Assembly (NCBI GenBank): GCA_002429245.1
Contig: DIZA01000002.1
Location: 124,001 to 188,000 of the forward strand
Reading direction: 5' to 3'
Source of the DNA: Candidatus Saccharibacteria bacterium UBA6040
Lineage (GTDB): Bacteria > Patescibacteriota > Saccharimonadia > Saccharimonadales > Saccharimonadaceae
DNA length: 64,000 bases
Within the stretch, counting starts at the first letter, position 1, and each line of letters starts with the position of its first letter. The position numbers were made by a program, and so were the translations under genes. Of this stretch, positions 16,776 to 25,602 are shown piece after piece. The notes beneath the pieces are model-generated. The model saw only the letters and a list, made by a program, of their open reading frames with translations. It did no database searches and was not told the origin of the DNA.

Positions 16776-17942
16776 ATGAAAATCCTCATCGCGTCGGATT
16801 TGCACTACCCGACTATTAACGGTGTAGCCACATTTGGTCGAACACTTGCCATCGGTCTTGCTAATCGTGGTCACGAAGTGATGGTCATCGCTCCAAGCCA
16901 AACCAGCAAAAAGTTCAAAGAAGTTGACATCAACCACGTTGTCGTTCGTACTGCGTCAGTGCCGTTTGTCCCCTACCAGAACTTCCGTATTTCTCCGACA
17001 CCAGGTCGCGAAGTCAAAAAAGCAATTCTTGATTTTGATCCAGACGTTATTCACATTCAAATGTTGATGTGGATCGGTCAAGCTGCGATGAAGTACGGCA
17101 ACAAGTTCGGTATTCCAATTGTCAGTACGAACCATGCGATGCCTGAAAACTTAATGGACAACATTCTGCTTCTTGCACCGATTGCCCGTCCGATTAACTT
17201 TATGCTTCGTCAGTACGGCATGCGGTTCCATTCAAAAGCCGACTTTATTACGATGCCAACTCAGTCTGCGATTGAAATGTTCAAAGCAACCGAAAAAATG
17301 ACTGTTCCAATGGAAGCAGTCTCGAACGGTATCGACCTTGTTCGTTTCCAACCAGGTAAACCGGGATCTGAAATCTTTAAAAAGTTTAAACTTCCCGAAG
17401 ATGAGCCGATTATTGCCTATGTCGGGCGTGTTGATGTTGAAAAGCACTTGCCTATTCTTGTCAAAGCATTCGCACAAGTTCGCAAGCATCACAAGGCGCA
17501 CTTGATGATTGTTGGATCAGGCCAAGACACGCTGAACTTAAAAGAGATCGCACATGAATATGGCGTATATAGTCACGTTACGTTTACTGGCCGTGTTTCT
17601 GAAGAAGACAAAGTCTTGCTCCACCAAATTGGAACTGTCTTTGCGATGCCTTCGCCAACCGAACTACAAAGTATTGCGACGCTGGAAGCAATGGCTAGCG
17701 GGCAGCCAGTTGTTGCCGTTGACGCTGGTGCACTGAAAGAACTTTGCCAAGACGGGCGTAACGGATACTTATGCCACAAGGATGATATCGGACAAATTGC
17801 CGAATCACTCGCAAGCATTATTAGTGATCCAAAACTTCGGAAGAAGATGAGCAAAGAAAGTCTCGCAATTGCGAACACTCACGATTTGAACACGACACTT
17901 GATCGTTTCGAAGAAATCTACAAAGACGTTATAAACGCCTGA
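16776..17942 (+). CDS. GT4-family glycosyltransferase (PimB / diacylglycerol glycosyltransferase-like)
   Basis: The 388-residue protein starts with an N-terminal D-L-H-Y-P-T-I-N-G-V-A-T element typical of lipid-directed GT4 enzymes. It has a V-G-R-V-D-x-E-K-H motif in the middle and a donor-site P-T-E-L-Q-S-I-A-T-L-E-A-M-A. Likely substrates are membrane lipids or lipoglycans, but the sequence does not fix them. Its 3' end overlaps the convergent hydrolase gene by 25 nt. Confidence 0.92.
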   Translation: MKILIASDLHYPTINGVATFGRTLAIGLANRGHEVMVIAPSQTSKKFKEVDINHVVVRTASVPFVPYQNFRISPTPGREVKKAILDFDPDVIHIQMLMWIGQAAMKYGNKFGIPIVSTNHAMPENLMDNILLLAPIARPINFMLRQYGMRFHSKADFITMPTQSAIEMFKATEKMTVPMEAVSNGIDLVRFQPGKPGSEIFKKFKLPEDEPIIAYVGRVDVEKHLPILVKAFAQVRKHHKAHLMIVGSGQDTLNLKEIAHEYGVYSHVTFTGRVSEEDKVLLHQIGTVFAMPSPTELQSIATLEAMASGQPVVAVDAGALKELCQDGRNGYLCHKDDIGQIAESLASIISDPKLRKKMSKESLAIANTHDLNTTLDRFEEIYKDVINA

Positions 17943-18697
17943 ATCGAAGCCGCGACTTGGTCGGGTGTTTCGTAGTGCGTGAGATGACCAACGTTTTGAA
18001 TAATCTGAAGTTCAGCGTTTGGAAAGAGCTTTTGGAGCTCTTTTTGTTTTTGGATTGGCGTAATGTCATCTTGCGCACCAGCAATCAGCAAGGTTGGCGT
18101 TGTGATGTCTTTTGCAAAATCACGGACACTATTATTAACAGAGGTAGAAAAGCCCTCGGCGACTGATTTTGAAGTATGGAATAGACTGAAGTATTGACGG
18201 TGTTGATCATGGATAAAGGCACGAAGTTTCTTGTCTTTTGTCTTTGCCATCGTGACGCTCATGACCATGACGATCAGGTTTGATGCGAGCCATTTTTGCG
18301 CAAAACTATGAGGTAATCTTGTGCCGACCCAGTAGTAAAAGACCGCTAGTTTGCTCATCACGGCTTTTGGTCCTTCAAGCGCTGGTGCGCCGATTGGATT
18401 GACGAGAATCAGTTTTGAAATCGTCTTGGGATACTTTTTTGCATAGGCAGCGCTGACAATGCTACCAAACGAGTGACCCAAAAGAATGGGTGGCGACGAG
18501 AGGCTTTGTTTCTCGATAAAAGCTTTGAGCCACTTCACGTACGAGTTCAGGTCATGCGTTTCAAGTCGGTCCCCTTCGCCAAATCCAGGTAAGTCGGGAA
18601 TGATTGCGTCATATTCTTTCAGGTGATCGGCGATCAATGCAAGCCCGTGGTGAGTCCCACGAAAGCCGTGGATAAGAATAATCGTTTGTTTTTTCAT
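17918..18697 (-). CDS. Alpha/beta-hydrolase
   Basis: The 259-residue protein has the oxyanion element I-H-G-F-R-G near residue 9, the nucleophile elbow G-H-S-F-G-S (Ser near residue 96), a late G-A-Q-D-D-I acid and a V-G-H-L-T-H histidine. This is a complete Ser-Asp-His triad. The substrate is unknown; esterase or lipase-like activity is likely. TATAAT lies 8 nt before the ATG. Convergent with the upstream glycosyltransferase. Confidence 0.9.
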   Translation of the reverse strand: MKKQTIILIHGFRGTHHGLALIADHLKEYDAIIPDLPGFGEGDRLETHDLNSYVKWLKAFIEKQSLSSPPILLGHSFGSIVSAAYAKKYPKTISKLILVNPIGAPALEGPKAVMSKLAVFYYWVGTRLPHSFAQKWLASNLIVMVMSVTMAKTKDKKLRAFIHDQHRQYFSLFHTSKSVAEGFSTSVNNSVRDFAKDITTPTLLIAGAQDDITPIQKQKELQKLFPNAELQIIQNVGHLTHYETPDQVAASIQAFITSL

Positions 18698-18733
18698 CTG
18701 TGGCCATTATACCCTATTCAAAGATTGTCGAAT

Positions 18734-19210
18734 TTAGGTCTGTGTCCGCAGGATCGCTGCAACGAGTACACGAATGTGCGGATCAACACCGGAATAGGCT
18801 AACTCGCTTGAAAGTGTGACCGTGTGTAATCGATGAACCGCATTTATCGCGAAAGCCTGTTCGTCCGTACTCGCGTATTGCAATGCGTCGGCAAAATTTG
18901 CGTCGTACGGGTCCTGTATGACCGGCGCAGAGTCATACCGGGGGTCAGCTATCAGTGTTCGAAGGCGGTCAATGCTTGGGGCTTGCTGATCTCTGTCATC
19001 GATAAGATCACGTGTGATCACTTCCACGATTCGTGATAAGTTTGCGGGATGTGACCATACGGTCAGGCGATAATGGGCAAAATCGACGTCGTTTAGTTCA
19101 TCGGTATCGACTTCGTGTCGATCGAGTTTCTGTTTTTCGGAGGCAAAAGAATTGATGTCACTTACATTGAAGTGAGGTGAAGGTTCATCAGGTGTGTCCA
19201 TCTTAGCCAT
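18734..19210 (-). CDS. Small acidic protein of unknown function
   Basis: I do not recognise this 158-residue protein. It is soluble, rich in Asp and Ala, and has no transmembrane segment or Cys. A central stretch V-E-V-I-T-R-D-L-I-D and an R-L-H-T-V-T helix look folded. TATACT lies 9 nt before the ATG at 19210. An alternative in-frame ATG lies two codons in. It stands alone between the hydrolase and glutaredoxin genes. Confidence 0.6.
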   Translation of the reverse strand: MAKMDTPDEPSPHFNVSDINSFASEKQKLDRHEVDTDELNDVDFAHYRLTVWSHPANLSRIVEVITRDLIDDRDQQAPSIDRLRTLIADPRYDSAPVIQDPYDANFADALQYASTDEQAFAINAVHRLHTVTLSSELAYSGVDPHIRVLVAAILRTQT

Positions 19211-19248
19211 CTAGTAACTAGTATAGCGTAAACAGATAAAAATCGAGA

Positions 19249-19527
19249 TTAGGTAGCGACGGGTTGAATGCCGTGTGCTTTGATTGCGTCCTGAATTTTT
19301 GGACGATCAAATCCAAGAATCATATCGCCCGCAACATCAGTGACGGGAACGCCACGGAAGTCACCGTTGATCTTTGCCATCAATTCTTCGTTAGCGGCTG
19401 GATCAGCTTCAATATCTTTTGCGGTATAAGGAATACCTAGTTTGTCGAGCCACTGCATTTCAGTGTGGCAAAAGGCGCACCAGCTGGTGCGGTAAATGGT
19501 TATCTGTGGAGTAGTTGTGTCGCTCAT
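19249..19527 (-). CDS. Glutaredoxin-family thiol-disulfide protein
   Basis: The protein has about 92 residues with the redox motif C-A-F-C at 17-20, preceded by I-Y-R-T-S-W. A G-V-P-V-T-D cis-proline loop and G-F-D-R-P follow, as in glutaredoxin / NrdH-like proteins. It probably reduces cytoplasmic disulfides. The ATG at 19527 is chosen because an AAGAAGGG Shine-Dalgarno stands about 8 nt upstream. An upstream in-frame start at 19557 would sit in the promoter (TATAGT). Confidence 0.88.
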   Translation of the reverse strand: MSDTTTPQITIYRTSWCAFCHTEMQWLDKLGIPYTAKDIEADPAANEELMAKINGDFRGVPVTDVAGDMILGFDRPKIQDAIKAHGIQPVAT

Positions 19528-19646
19528 AAGTTGTACCCTTCTTGTTTCACTATACATTGTACAGTAATTATTAACTCAAGTAAATAGTATTTGCCCCCGA
19601 GGCACTGTGCTTATGCTACAATAATCACAAGAGTTTTTATAGGGTT

Positions 19647-22600
19647 ATGCGAATAAATACGAGCATATTTGGGCAAAATAGAATACAACGGGCGTTTGCG
19701 CTACCTACTGTTTTGATTGCCTCCGTCGTTTTGTTGATCGTGCTTGCGGTCTCTGTGACAGCGACGGCTACTATCCGTGAGACACTGAAGTCTCAATATT
19801 ATACGCAGCTAGCACAGGTTGCTGGTGAGGCCGGTGTCGCTATGGCAAAAGCCTGTCTTGCTGCCAGTGGTAATGTTCCTCAGTGGACGGATGCGAAGCC
19901 GTTAACGCCTGCAACCGACTGTTCGGGTAACGTTGCGCTTTCGCCGAACGTTAAGGCGCTCGTTATTGGTGGTGGTGGTTCTGGCGGTGGCTCAACTGGT
20001 GGTGGAGGTGGAGCGGGCGCATTCATTTATACGCCTAGCTCGACGGTAACTGCAACGTCATATTCAGTTGTTGTTGGCGCAGGTGGCGCAGGTTCTGGGC
20101 AACAAGCAACTGGTATCAGTGGCGGAAGCTCATCCTTTAACGGTATTACTGCCGTCGGTGGCGGTGGCGGTGGCTATTCAAATGGGTCTATCGGTGGCGC
20201 AGGGCTTAACGGTGGTTCGGGCGGTGGCGGTCAAACATATATTGGTTCGACTGCAGGTGGAACCGGGGTTGCAAGTCAGGGAACTAGTGGCTCGTCAGGT
20301 AATGCTGGCCTTTCGAATGCTGGTGGTGGCGGCGGCGCGGGCGGTGCTGGTGGGACAAGCGGTACTGCAAATGTAGGTGGTCCTGGTGGCGGTGGCTATC
20401 AGAATAATATCACTGGATCTTATATCTATTATGCAGCTGGTGGTGGTGGCGGTAATGGTGGTGCTGGTGGTCTTGGTGGTGGCGGTACTGGTGCGAAAAA
20501 CGGTACCGCGGGTGCGGCAAACACTGGTTCTGGTGGTGGCGGCGGTTGGGACTATGCTGGTGGTTCTGGTGGCGCCGGTGGTACTGGTATCGTCGTGATC
20601 TCTTTCCCTACCGATAGTGGCATTACGGCAACAGGCGGTACGGTTACGACGTCGGGTGGTAATGAAATTCATAAGTTTACCTCAAGTGGTACTTTCAATG
20701 TGACCTCTACGGGTAGTACGAGCTGTCCATCGGATCCAAGATGTTCGGTGACGGTTAATGATAACGTCAGAAGCTCATTTAGTGTCGGGAAGCCAACTGT
20801 TGATAGTCAGGGCCGAGCGGTGACAATTCCTAATACTGGATATGTTGAAATTACACGTCAATCAAATGGTGCTGTCTGGCGAACATACAAGCAGCCAGGC
20901 GTCCAAAATGCGGTTGTTCCTGACCTGTGTTCGGGTAATGCAACGAGTGCTCGTGGATGGTCGGCTGCGGTCAAGACGACTGGACAAGATTCGCTGGCTG
21001 CGTCTTCAGCCGCACAGACAATTAGCTTAGCTAATACGGCTTTGAATGCAGGGGTCGTCTATTATAGGAAAGACTTTAATGCGAGTGTTGATGCGACCTA
21101 CAACCTCGATGTCTATACGTCGAGTGCGCAGGACATTGCAGCAACCTATATTGATGGAAATATGGTTTCGACAACCGCTGGTTCGGATGCTTCGACACAA
21201 ACCGTGCTGACTGCTGGCTGTCACACGATGGTAGTTGAACTGACAAACGACACGTACCTTCCGCGGACATCTGACTTCACTGCAGCGCTCGTTAGAAGTG
21301 GCGCTACCGTTCCGACAGTCGTATCCGATACGTCGTGGCGTGTCGTTACGGGTGACCCGACTCACTACTCAACCGGTAATTACGACGAGACTCCTGGAGC
21401 ATGGCAACAAGTTACCGACTTTGGTATTTGGAACAATACAGCCCTACCCTGGGGGGGTGCTCCTGCAAACTGGACGAGTGTTTCTGGCGATGCCGTAGCT
21501 GAGTATATTTCGACGCAATATAGTACAGGCGGAACTAATCGTCCCGGTGATGCGTATGCATGGTTCAGGGACCCTCAACCATTCACGACCGCAACTGCGA
21601 CGACGATTCGACTTTCGGAATATTGTGATGATCAGTGTAATATTTATCTCGACGGGGCGCTTGTTTTCAGTCCTGTATCGGGAAGTGGATTGAATTCGAA
21701 ATCAATTAGTCTTCAACCAGGGACGCATACGTTCGGAGTGCGTTTGTATAATGCACCAAGCGGAAACGTAGGGGCATTTATATTTGCCGCTACAGACCTA
21801 ACGACTAATACGGTTGTCTCCCGCAGTAGCCCAAACTGGGATTCGACAACAAGTTGGTCTTCGTCGACTGTCGAGCCATATTCGTATGATTCAAGCTACA
21901 CCCCCACTCCTGCGGTCCAGCCGACCTCTAATGCAAAGGTGCTTGTCGTCGGTGGTGGCGGTGGCGGTGGCTCTGATATGGGTGGCGGTGGCGGTGGCGG
22001 TGCTGTCGTTTATAACGCAGCCTTCCCTCTTTCAACGGGTACGTATCCGATTACTGTTGGCGGTGGCGGCACGGGTGCTGCGGCCGGAATTGGCGCTGCA
22101 CGAGGAGTGAATGGTGGCAACTCGGTATTTTCTGCACCAACTGGATCACCAGCTCCTTCAATCCGTGCGCTAGGTGGTGGTGGCGGTGGATCGGAATATT
22201 CAACGAATACTTCCCCTCCGGGAGCGGGCGCGTCAGCCGGTGGTAGTGCGGGCTGTAACCAGCTGCTTCGGGCTGGAATTGTGATTGGCTTAGGAAATGG
22301 AAGCTCTACCTCAGTCGGGTGTTACTACCCTACTGGCGGTGGTGGTGCCGGCGGTGGTGGTGCGACTAACCCCGCTACTGGTGGTGTTGGTGTATCGAAT
22401 AATATCCTTGGTACTGCGTACTTCTGGGGCGGTGGTGGTGGCGGTTCGGGTTACACCCCTATTGGGGGTAATGGTGGTGCCGGTGGCGGTGGCGGTGGTG
22501 CTGTTGGTGTGACGACTGGTGGATCAGGAATCAATCCAGGTTCACCGGGTGGTGGCGGTGTGCAGGTTGCGCAGACGAACAAACCTGGCGGTAACGGCGG

Positions 22601-23279
22601 TATTGTAACTGGTGGTGGTGGCGGCGGCGGAAGCCACTACAACTCAAACAACTACGGTGGAAATGGCGGAAGTGGAACGGTTATTATCTCCTATCCTTCT
22701 GGAAGTCTGACTGCGACAGTGAGTGGGTCCTATAATAATTTTTCCTCATCTACACCTGGATTCACTACCTACCTCTTCTATGGCCCTGGAACATTTACTG
22801 TGACGAGTATCTTTTCGTCTGCCGTTGCGCGTAACGTGAACCTCGCAGCCGCTTATAGTCAGTGGACGCTCGCGGGAGGTGCTACTTATGCTTCCGGAAC
22901 TGGACAGGTAACGATTCCTGCAGGCGGAAGTGCTACTTCTCCACTTATGCGCGTAGACAGCCCGGCAAGTATTACTATTGGAGGCGACTTTTATTCGTCA
23001 AATCAAGCAACCTACGCTCCGTTTACTCCAAATGCGGCTTATCACTACTCCATTTCTTACTATGCGGGTGATGGTGTGACGCCGGTTGCCAATACTGCAG
23101 GGTACACTTCTAATGGGTGTGCGCAACCATATCCTGTGAACACATGGAGCACTAGTACGCTTTGTGGGTTTTCTGGCGGGCCAGGCATTATATATGTTCG
23201 ATATTCTCTGTTCGGATCAAATGGTGGCTACGCAAGTCCCGACTATCTCACTAGAAATCCTCAACTCATTTTGCAGTAA
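19647..23279 (+). CDS. Giant glycine-rich pilin-like surface protein
   Basis: The 1210-residue protein begins with a basic leader and a class III-like pilin segment, R-A-F-A-L-P-T-V-L-I-A-S, followed by a hydrophobic helix (about 20-42). The Glu normally at mature position 5 is absent. Two long glycine-rich domains follow (about 108-330 and 765-1040), with runs such as G-G-G-G-S-G-G. PA14-like or lectin-like strand-rich regions lie between and after them. It probably sits on the cell surface or pilus and mediates adhesion. Gly codons are mostly GGT/GGC. The likely promoter TACAAT lies about 30 nt upstream. Confidence 0.78.
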   Translation: MRINTSIFGQNRIQRAFALPTVLIASVVLLIVLAVSVTATATIRETLKSQYYTQLAQVAGEAGVAMAKACLAASGNVPQWTDAKPLTPATDCSGNVALSPNVKALVIGGGGSGGGSTGGGGGAGAFIYTPSSTVTATSYSVVVGAGGAGSGQQATGISGGSSSFNGITAVGGGGGGYSNGSIGGAGLNGGSGGGGQTYIGSTAGGTGVASQGTSGSSGNAGLSNAGGGGGAGGAGGTSGTANVGGPGGGGYQNNITGSYIYYAAGGGGGNGGAGGLGGGGTGAKNGTAGAANTGSGGGGGWDYAGGSGGAGGTGIVVISFPTDSGITATGGTVTTSGGNEIHKFTSSGTFNVTSTGSTSCPSDPRCSVTVNDNVRSSFSVGKPTVDSQGRAVTIPNTGYVEITRQSNGAVWRTYKQPGVQNAVVPDLCSGNATSARGWSAAVKTTGQDSLAASSAAQTISLANTALNAGVVYYRKDFNASVDATYNLDVYTSSAQDIAATYIDGNMVSTTAGSDASTQTVLTAGCHTMVVELTNDTYLPRTSDFTAALVRSGATVPTVVSDTSWRVVTGDPTHYSTGNYDETPGAWQQVTDFGIWNNTALPWGGAPANWTSVSGDAVAEYISTQYSTGGTNRPGDAYAWFRDPQPFTTATATTIRLSEYCDDQCNIYLDGALVFSPVSGSGLNSKSISLQPGTHTFGVRLYNAPSGNVGAFIFAATDLTTNTVVSRSSPNWDSTTSWSSSTVEPYSYDSSYTPTPAVQPTSNAKVLVVGGGGGGGSDMGGGGGGGAVVYNAAFPLSTGTYPITVGGGGTGAAAGIGAARGVNGGNSVFSAPTGSPAPSIRALGGGGGGSEYSTNTSPPGAGASAGGSAGCNQLLRAGIVIGLGNGSSTSVGCYYPTGGGGAGGGGATNPATGGVGVSNNILGTAYFWGGGGGGSGYTPIGGNGGAGGGGGGAVGVTTGGSGINPGSPGGGGVQVAQTNKPGGNGGIVTGGGGGGGSHYNSNNYGGNGGSGTVIISYPSGSLTATVSGSYNNFSSSTPGFTTYLFYGPGTFTVTSIFSSAVARNVNLAAAYSQWTLAGGATYASGTGQVTIPAGGSATSPLMRVDSPASITIGGDFYSSNQATYAPFTPNAAYHYSISYYAGDGVTPVANTAGYTSNGCAQPYPVNTWSTSTLCGFSGGPGIIYVRYSLFGSNGGYASPDYLTRNPQLILQ

Positions 23280-23308
23280 ACTAGATACTTCCAGAGCAAC
23301 CGCTCCCC

Positions 23309-23337
23309 TGTACAGCTCGCCTAGCCTCTGTTACAAT
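23309..23337 (+). promoter_or_regulatory. Probable promoter of the ATP synthase operon
   Basis: TGTACA (23309-23314), a 17-nt spacer and TACAAT (23332-23337, extended TGT), 9 nt before the first ATG of the operon. Confidence 0.6.
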
Positions 23338-23346
23338 GAGACCTAT

Positions 23347-23589
23347 ATGGGTGAGTCTCCACAACCAATGAAGACAAAAACGACAACGCAAGCCGTCTTT
23401 TTGTTAGCTACTACTGCCTTGGATGCTACGTGGCGAACACTAGTACCTGGTATCGTTGGTACAGTGCTGGGCCTCATCCTTGACCATGCGTGGCACACGA
23501 CACCATTTATTATGATTGTTGGACTGGTGCTTGGAGTCGCATTGTCTATATTACTTATTAAGAAACAATTTAAGGCGCTGAATAAATAA
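23347..23589 (+). CDS. AtpI/AtpZ-like F0 accessory membrane protein
   Basis: This 80-residue protein has two hydrophobic helices (about 16-45 and 50-72) with a conserved-looking G-x-x-L-G-L-I-L-D-H turn. Size, topology and position directly before atpB fit the AtpI/AtpZ family, which helps assemble the c-ring or acts as an Mg/Ca transporter. The ATG at 23347 is preferred over in-frame upstream starts, because TACAAT lies 9 nt before it. Its last base overlaps the atpB start. Confidence 0.72.
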   Translation: MGESPQPMKTKTTTQAVFLLATTALDATWRTLVPGIVGTVLGLILDHAWHTTPFIMIVGLVLGVALSILLIKKQFKALNK

Positions 23590-24377
23590 TGATTTCACAA
23601 TTTGCAGCTTTTGATCTCCAGGTCAGTATTGGCGCCGAGACACTTTTTACTGTCTTTGGGTTTAATGTCACCAATGCATTTTTGACGGGACTTGTTGGCG
23701 TTATCATCACTGTGGCAATATTGGTATACGTTGCACTGAGCGTGAAACGTGGCAAGTACAATCGTTTTATCGGCTTGGTCCAGTGGGTATTCGAAGGGCT
23801 CTTGAATCAGATCAATGATATTATTCCCGATAAGAAACTTGCCAAGAAGATGACGCCATTAGCAATTACGATCTTCTTTGTCGTTATGTTCAACTATTGG
23901 CTTAGCGTTTTACCCGGCCTTGACTCGATTAAAGTAAACGGGATACCGATTCTTCGTAGTTCAGCGGCTGACCTCAACTTCACCCTCGCGCTTGCGATCA
24001 TCACTTTCGTAACGGTCCAAATGTATGCAGTGAAATATCTTGGTGTCTTCGGTAACGCGAAGCGCTATATCCGTAACCCACTCAAAAATCCAGTTGGTGC
24101 TTTCGAAGGCGCACTCGAGATTATCGGTGAGTTTAGCCGTGGTGTTGCCTTGGCGCTTCGATTATTCGGAAACGCATTTGCGGGTGAAATTTTGTTGATT
24201 GTGATCTTGCTCCTGACGAGCTATATCGCAAGTATCGTGTTGCCGTTCTTTATGCTGTTCGAGCTATTCATTGGCTTTATCCAGGCGTATGTGTTCTTTG
24301 TGTTGACGCTTATCTTTACCTCTTTAGCCGTCACGCACGAGGAGCACGCTCCTGGTGAGGATAAGCAGCCAGCATGA
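23589..24377 (+). CDS. atpB: ATP synthase F0 subunit a
   Basis: The 262-residue membrane protein has five to six helices. The essential arginine lies in the fourth-helix motif L-A-L-R-L-F-G-N-A-F-A-G-E, near residue 198. This subunit forms the two proton half-channels next to the c-ring. The start ATG overlaps the previous gene's stop (TAATG). It is the second gene in the operon. Confidence 0.95.
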   Translation: MISQFAAFDLQVSIGAETLFTVFGFNVTNAFLTGLVGVIITVAILVYVALSVKRGKYNRFIGLVQWVFEGLLNQINDIIPDKKLAKKMTPLAITIFFVVMFNYWLSVLPGLDSIKVNGIPILRSSAADLNFTLALAIITFVTVQMYAVKYLGVFGNAKRYIRNPLKNPVGAFEGALEIIGEFSRGVALALRLFGNAFAGEILLIVILLLTSYIASIVLPFFMLFELFIGFIQAYVFFVLTLIFTSLAVTHEEHAPGEDKQPA

Positions 24378-24427
24378 AGAATGCTATAATTAAAGTAATT
24401 CAAAGAAATTAGAATAAGGAGAAATAT

Positions 24428-24643
24428 ATGGATAAATTAGCATTTGTACTCGGGTATGCCCTACCAGCACTTGGTGCAGCAATCGGTATTGGTATTACGG
24501 CCAGCGGTGCGTTGAACGCATTTGGACGTAACCCAGAAAAGCTCGCAGAAATTCGTACACTCATGATCCTTGGTATCGTGTTCGCCGACTCATTGGCCTT
24601 CATTGGTATCATCGTCGCAATTATTGCGAAGTTCATTAGTTAG
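24428..24643 (+). CDS. atpE: ATP synthase F0 subunit c
   Basis: The 71-residue hairpin protein forms the rotor ring. The polar loop is G-R-N-P-E, near residue 33. The ion-binding carboxylate in helix 2 is D54 (F-A-D-S-L-A-F) rather than the more usual Glu. The Gln / Glu-Ser sodium signature of Na+-type c subunits is not present, so protons are the likely ion. AAGGAG stands 6 nt before the ATG. Confidence 0.95.
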   Translation: MDKLAFVLGYALPALGAAIGIGITASGALNAFGRNPEKLAEIRTLMILGIVFADSLAFIGIIVAIIAKFIS

Positions 24644-24651
24644 GAGTTTTT

Positions 24652-25188
24652 GTGCAAGAGTTAACACAATTAGCAGCAACAACGAACATCTTTACCAGCC
24701 TTGGTATTGATTGGCATAACCTGATTATTCAGATTGTTGCTTTCTTGTTATTGGTGTTTCTTCTCGGTAAGTACGTCTATCCATGGCTTATGAAGTCTGT
24801 CGACGAGCGCCAAGCTGGCATCGAAGCGGCGGCAAAAGCTACTGCTGAAGCGCAAAAGTCTGCCGAGACAAACAAAGAAGCTGTTGCTGAACTACTTGCA
24901 GAAGCCCGCAAGGAAGCCAGCGAGATCATTAGTACTGCAAAACTCGAATCTGCCGAAATTGTTAGTACGACTGAAGAAAAGTCACGAAAATTGGCTGAAC
25001 GAATTGCCCAAGATGCACACGAACAACTTGATAAAGATGTGGTGAATGCCCGAAAGGTCCTTTACAATGACACGCTTGAACTCGTTGGGCTTGCAACTGA
25101 AAAGATCATAGGCAAGAAGCTTGATAAAAAAGCCGACGCTGAATTAATTGCGTCTGCGGTTTCTTCTTCTGAAAGCAGGAGCAAGTAA
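24652..25188 (+). CDS. atpF: ATP synthase subunit b
   Basis: The 178-residue peripheral-stalk protein has one N-terminal transmembrane helix (about residues 22-43, with L-G-K-Y-V-Y-P) and a long Ala/Glu/Lys-rich coiled coil to the C-terminus. It starts with GTG behind a perfect AGGAG. It overlaps atpH by one base. The 20 residues before the helix are longer than typical, but the Shine-Dalgarno supports this start. Confidence 0.93.
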   Translation: MQELTQLAATTNIFTSLGIDWHNLIIQIVAFLLLVFLLGKYVYPWLMKSVDERQAGIEAAAKATAEAQKSAETNKEAVAELLAEARKEASEIISTAKLESAEIVSTTEEKSRKLAERIAQDAHEQLDKDVVNARKVLYNDTLELVGLATEKIIGKKLDKKADAELIASAVSSSESRSK

Positions 25189-25589
25189 TGACCCGCCTTT
25201 CACGCCGCAGCATTGCTGAGTATGTCGCGACAAACTTGATCGAAGGAACGCCTTCGAAAAAAGCATTGCTGACCGAGTTGGCTGCGTTTCTTATCGATAC
25301 GCAGCGCACAAAAGAACTCGACCTGATTGTCCGCGACATCGAGTACTACCTCGCCGAGAAAGGCTATGTCCGAACGAATATTGTTTCAGCTTTTGATCTA
25401 AGTGCTGAAACGAAAAAAGCACTCGAAGCATTTGTAAAGAAAGCGACCAAAGCAACCCAAGTGTCACTTTCAAGCATGGTTGAACCGGCCGTGCTTGGCG
25501 GCGTCAAAATCAGTGTTCCCGGCCGTGAACTTGATCAGACAATTGCCCGCCAACTGACCGTACTAAAGACCAGATTCAAGAAAGTTTAA
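25188..25589 (+). CDS. atpH: ATP synthase subunit delta (short form)
   Basis: At 133 residues it is about 45 shorter than usual. The C-terminal half is recognisable from V-E-P-A-V-L-G-G-V-K-I and a basic end. The N-terminal six-helix bundle that binds the alpha subunit is reduced. The start is supported by overlap with atpF (TAATG) and by AGGAGC upstream. It should still link stalk b to F1, perhaps with altered contacts. Confidence 0.88.
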   Translation: MTRLSRRSIAEYVATNLIEGTPSKKALLTELAAFLIDTQRTKELDLIVRDIEYYLAEKGYVRTNIVSAFDLSAETKKALEAFVKKATKATQVSLSSMVEPAVLGGVKISVPGRELDQTIARQLTVLKTRFKKV

Positions 25590-25602
25590 AGGAATTATAT
25601 TT

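Noticed and set aside
20295..20672. Antisense Thr/Arg-rich frame in the glycine-rich gene
   Set aside because: It is the shadow of GGT/GGC repeats; no start signals.
24428..24643. Sodium-type c subunit
   Set aside because: The carboxylate is followed by Ser, but the Gln and other sodium ligands of helix 1 are absent; a proton type is more likely.
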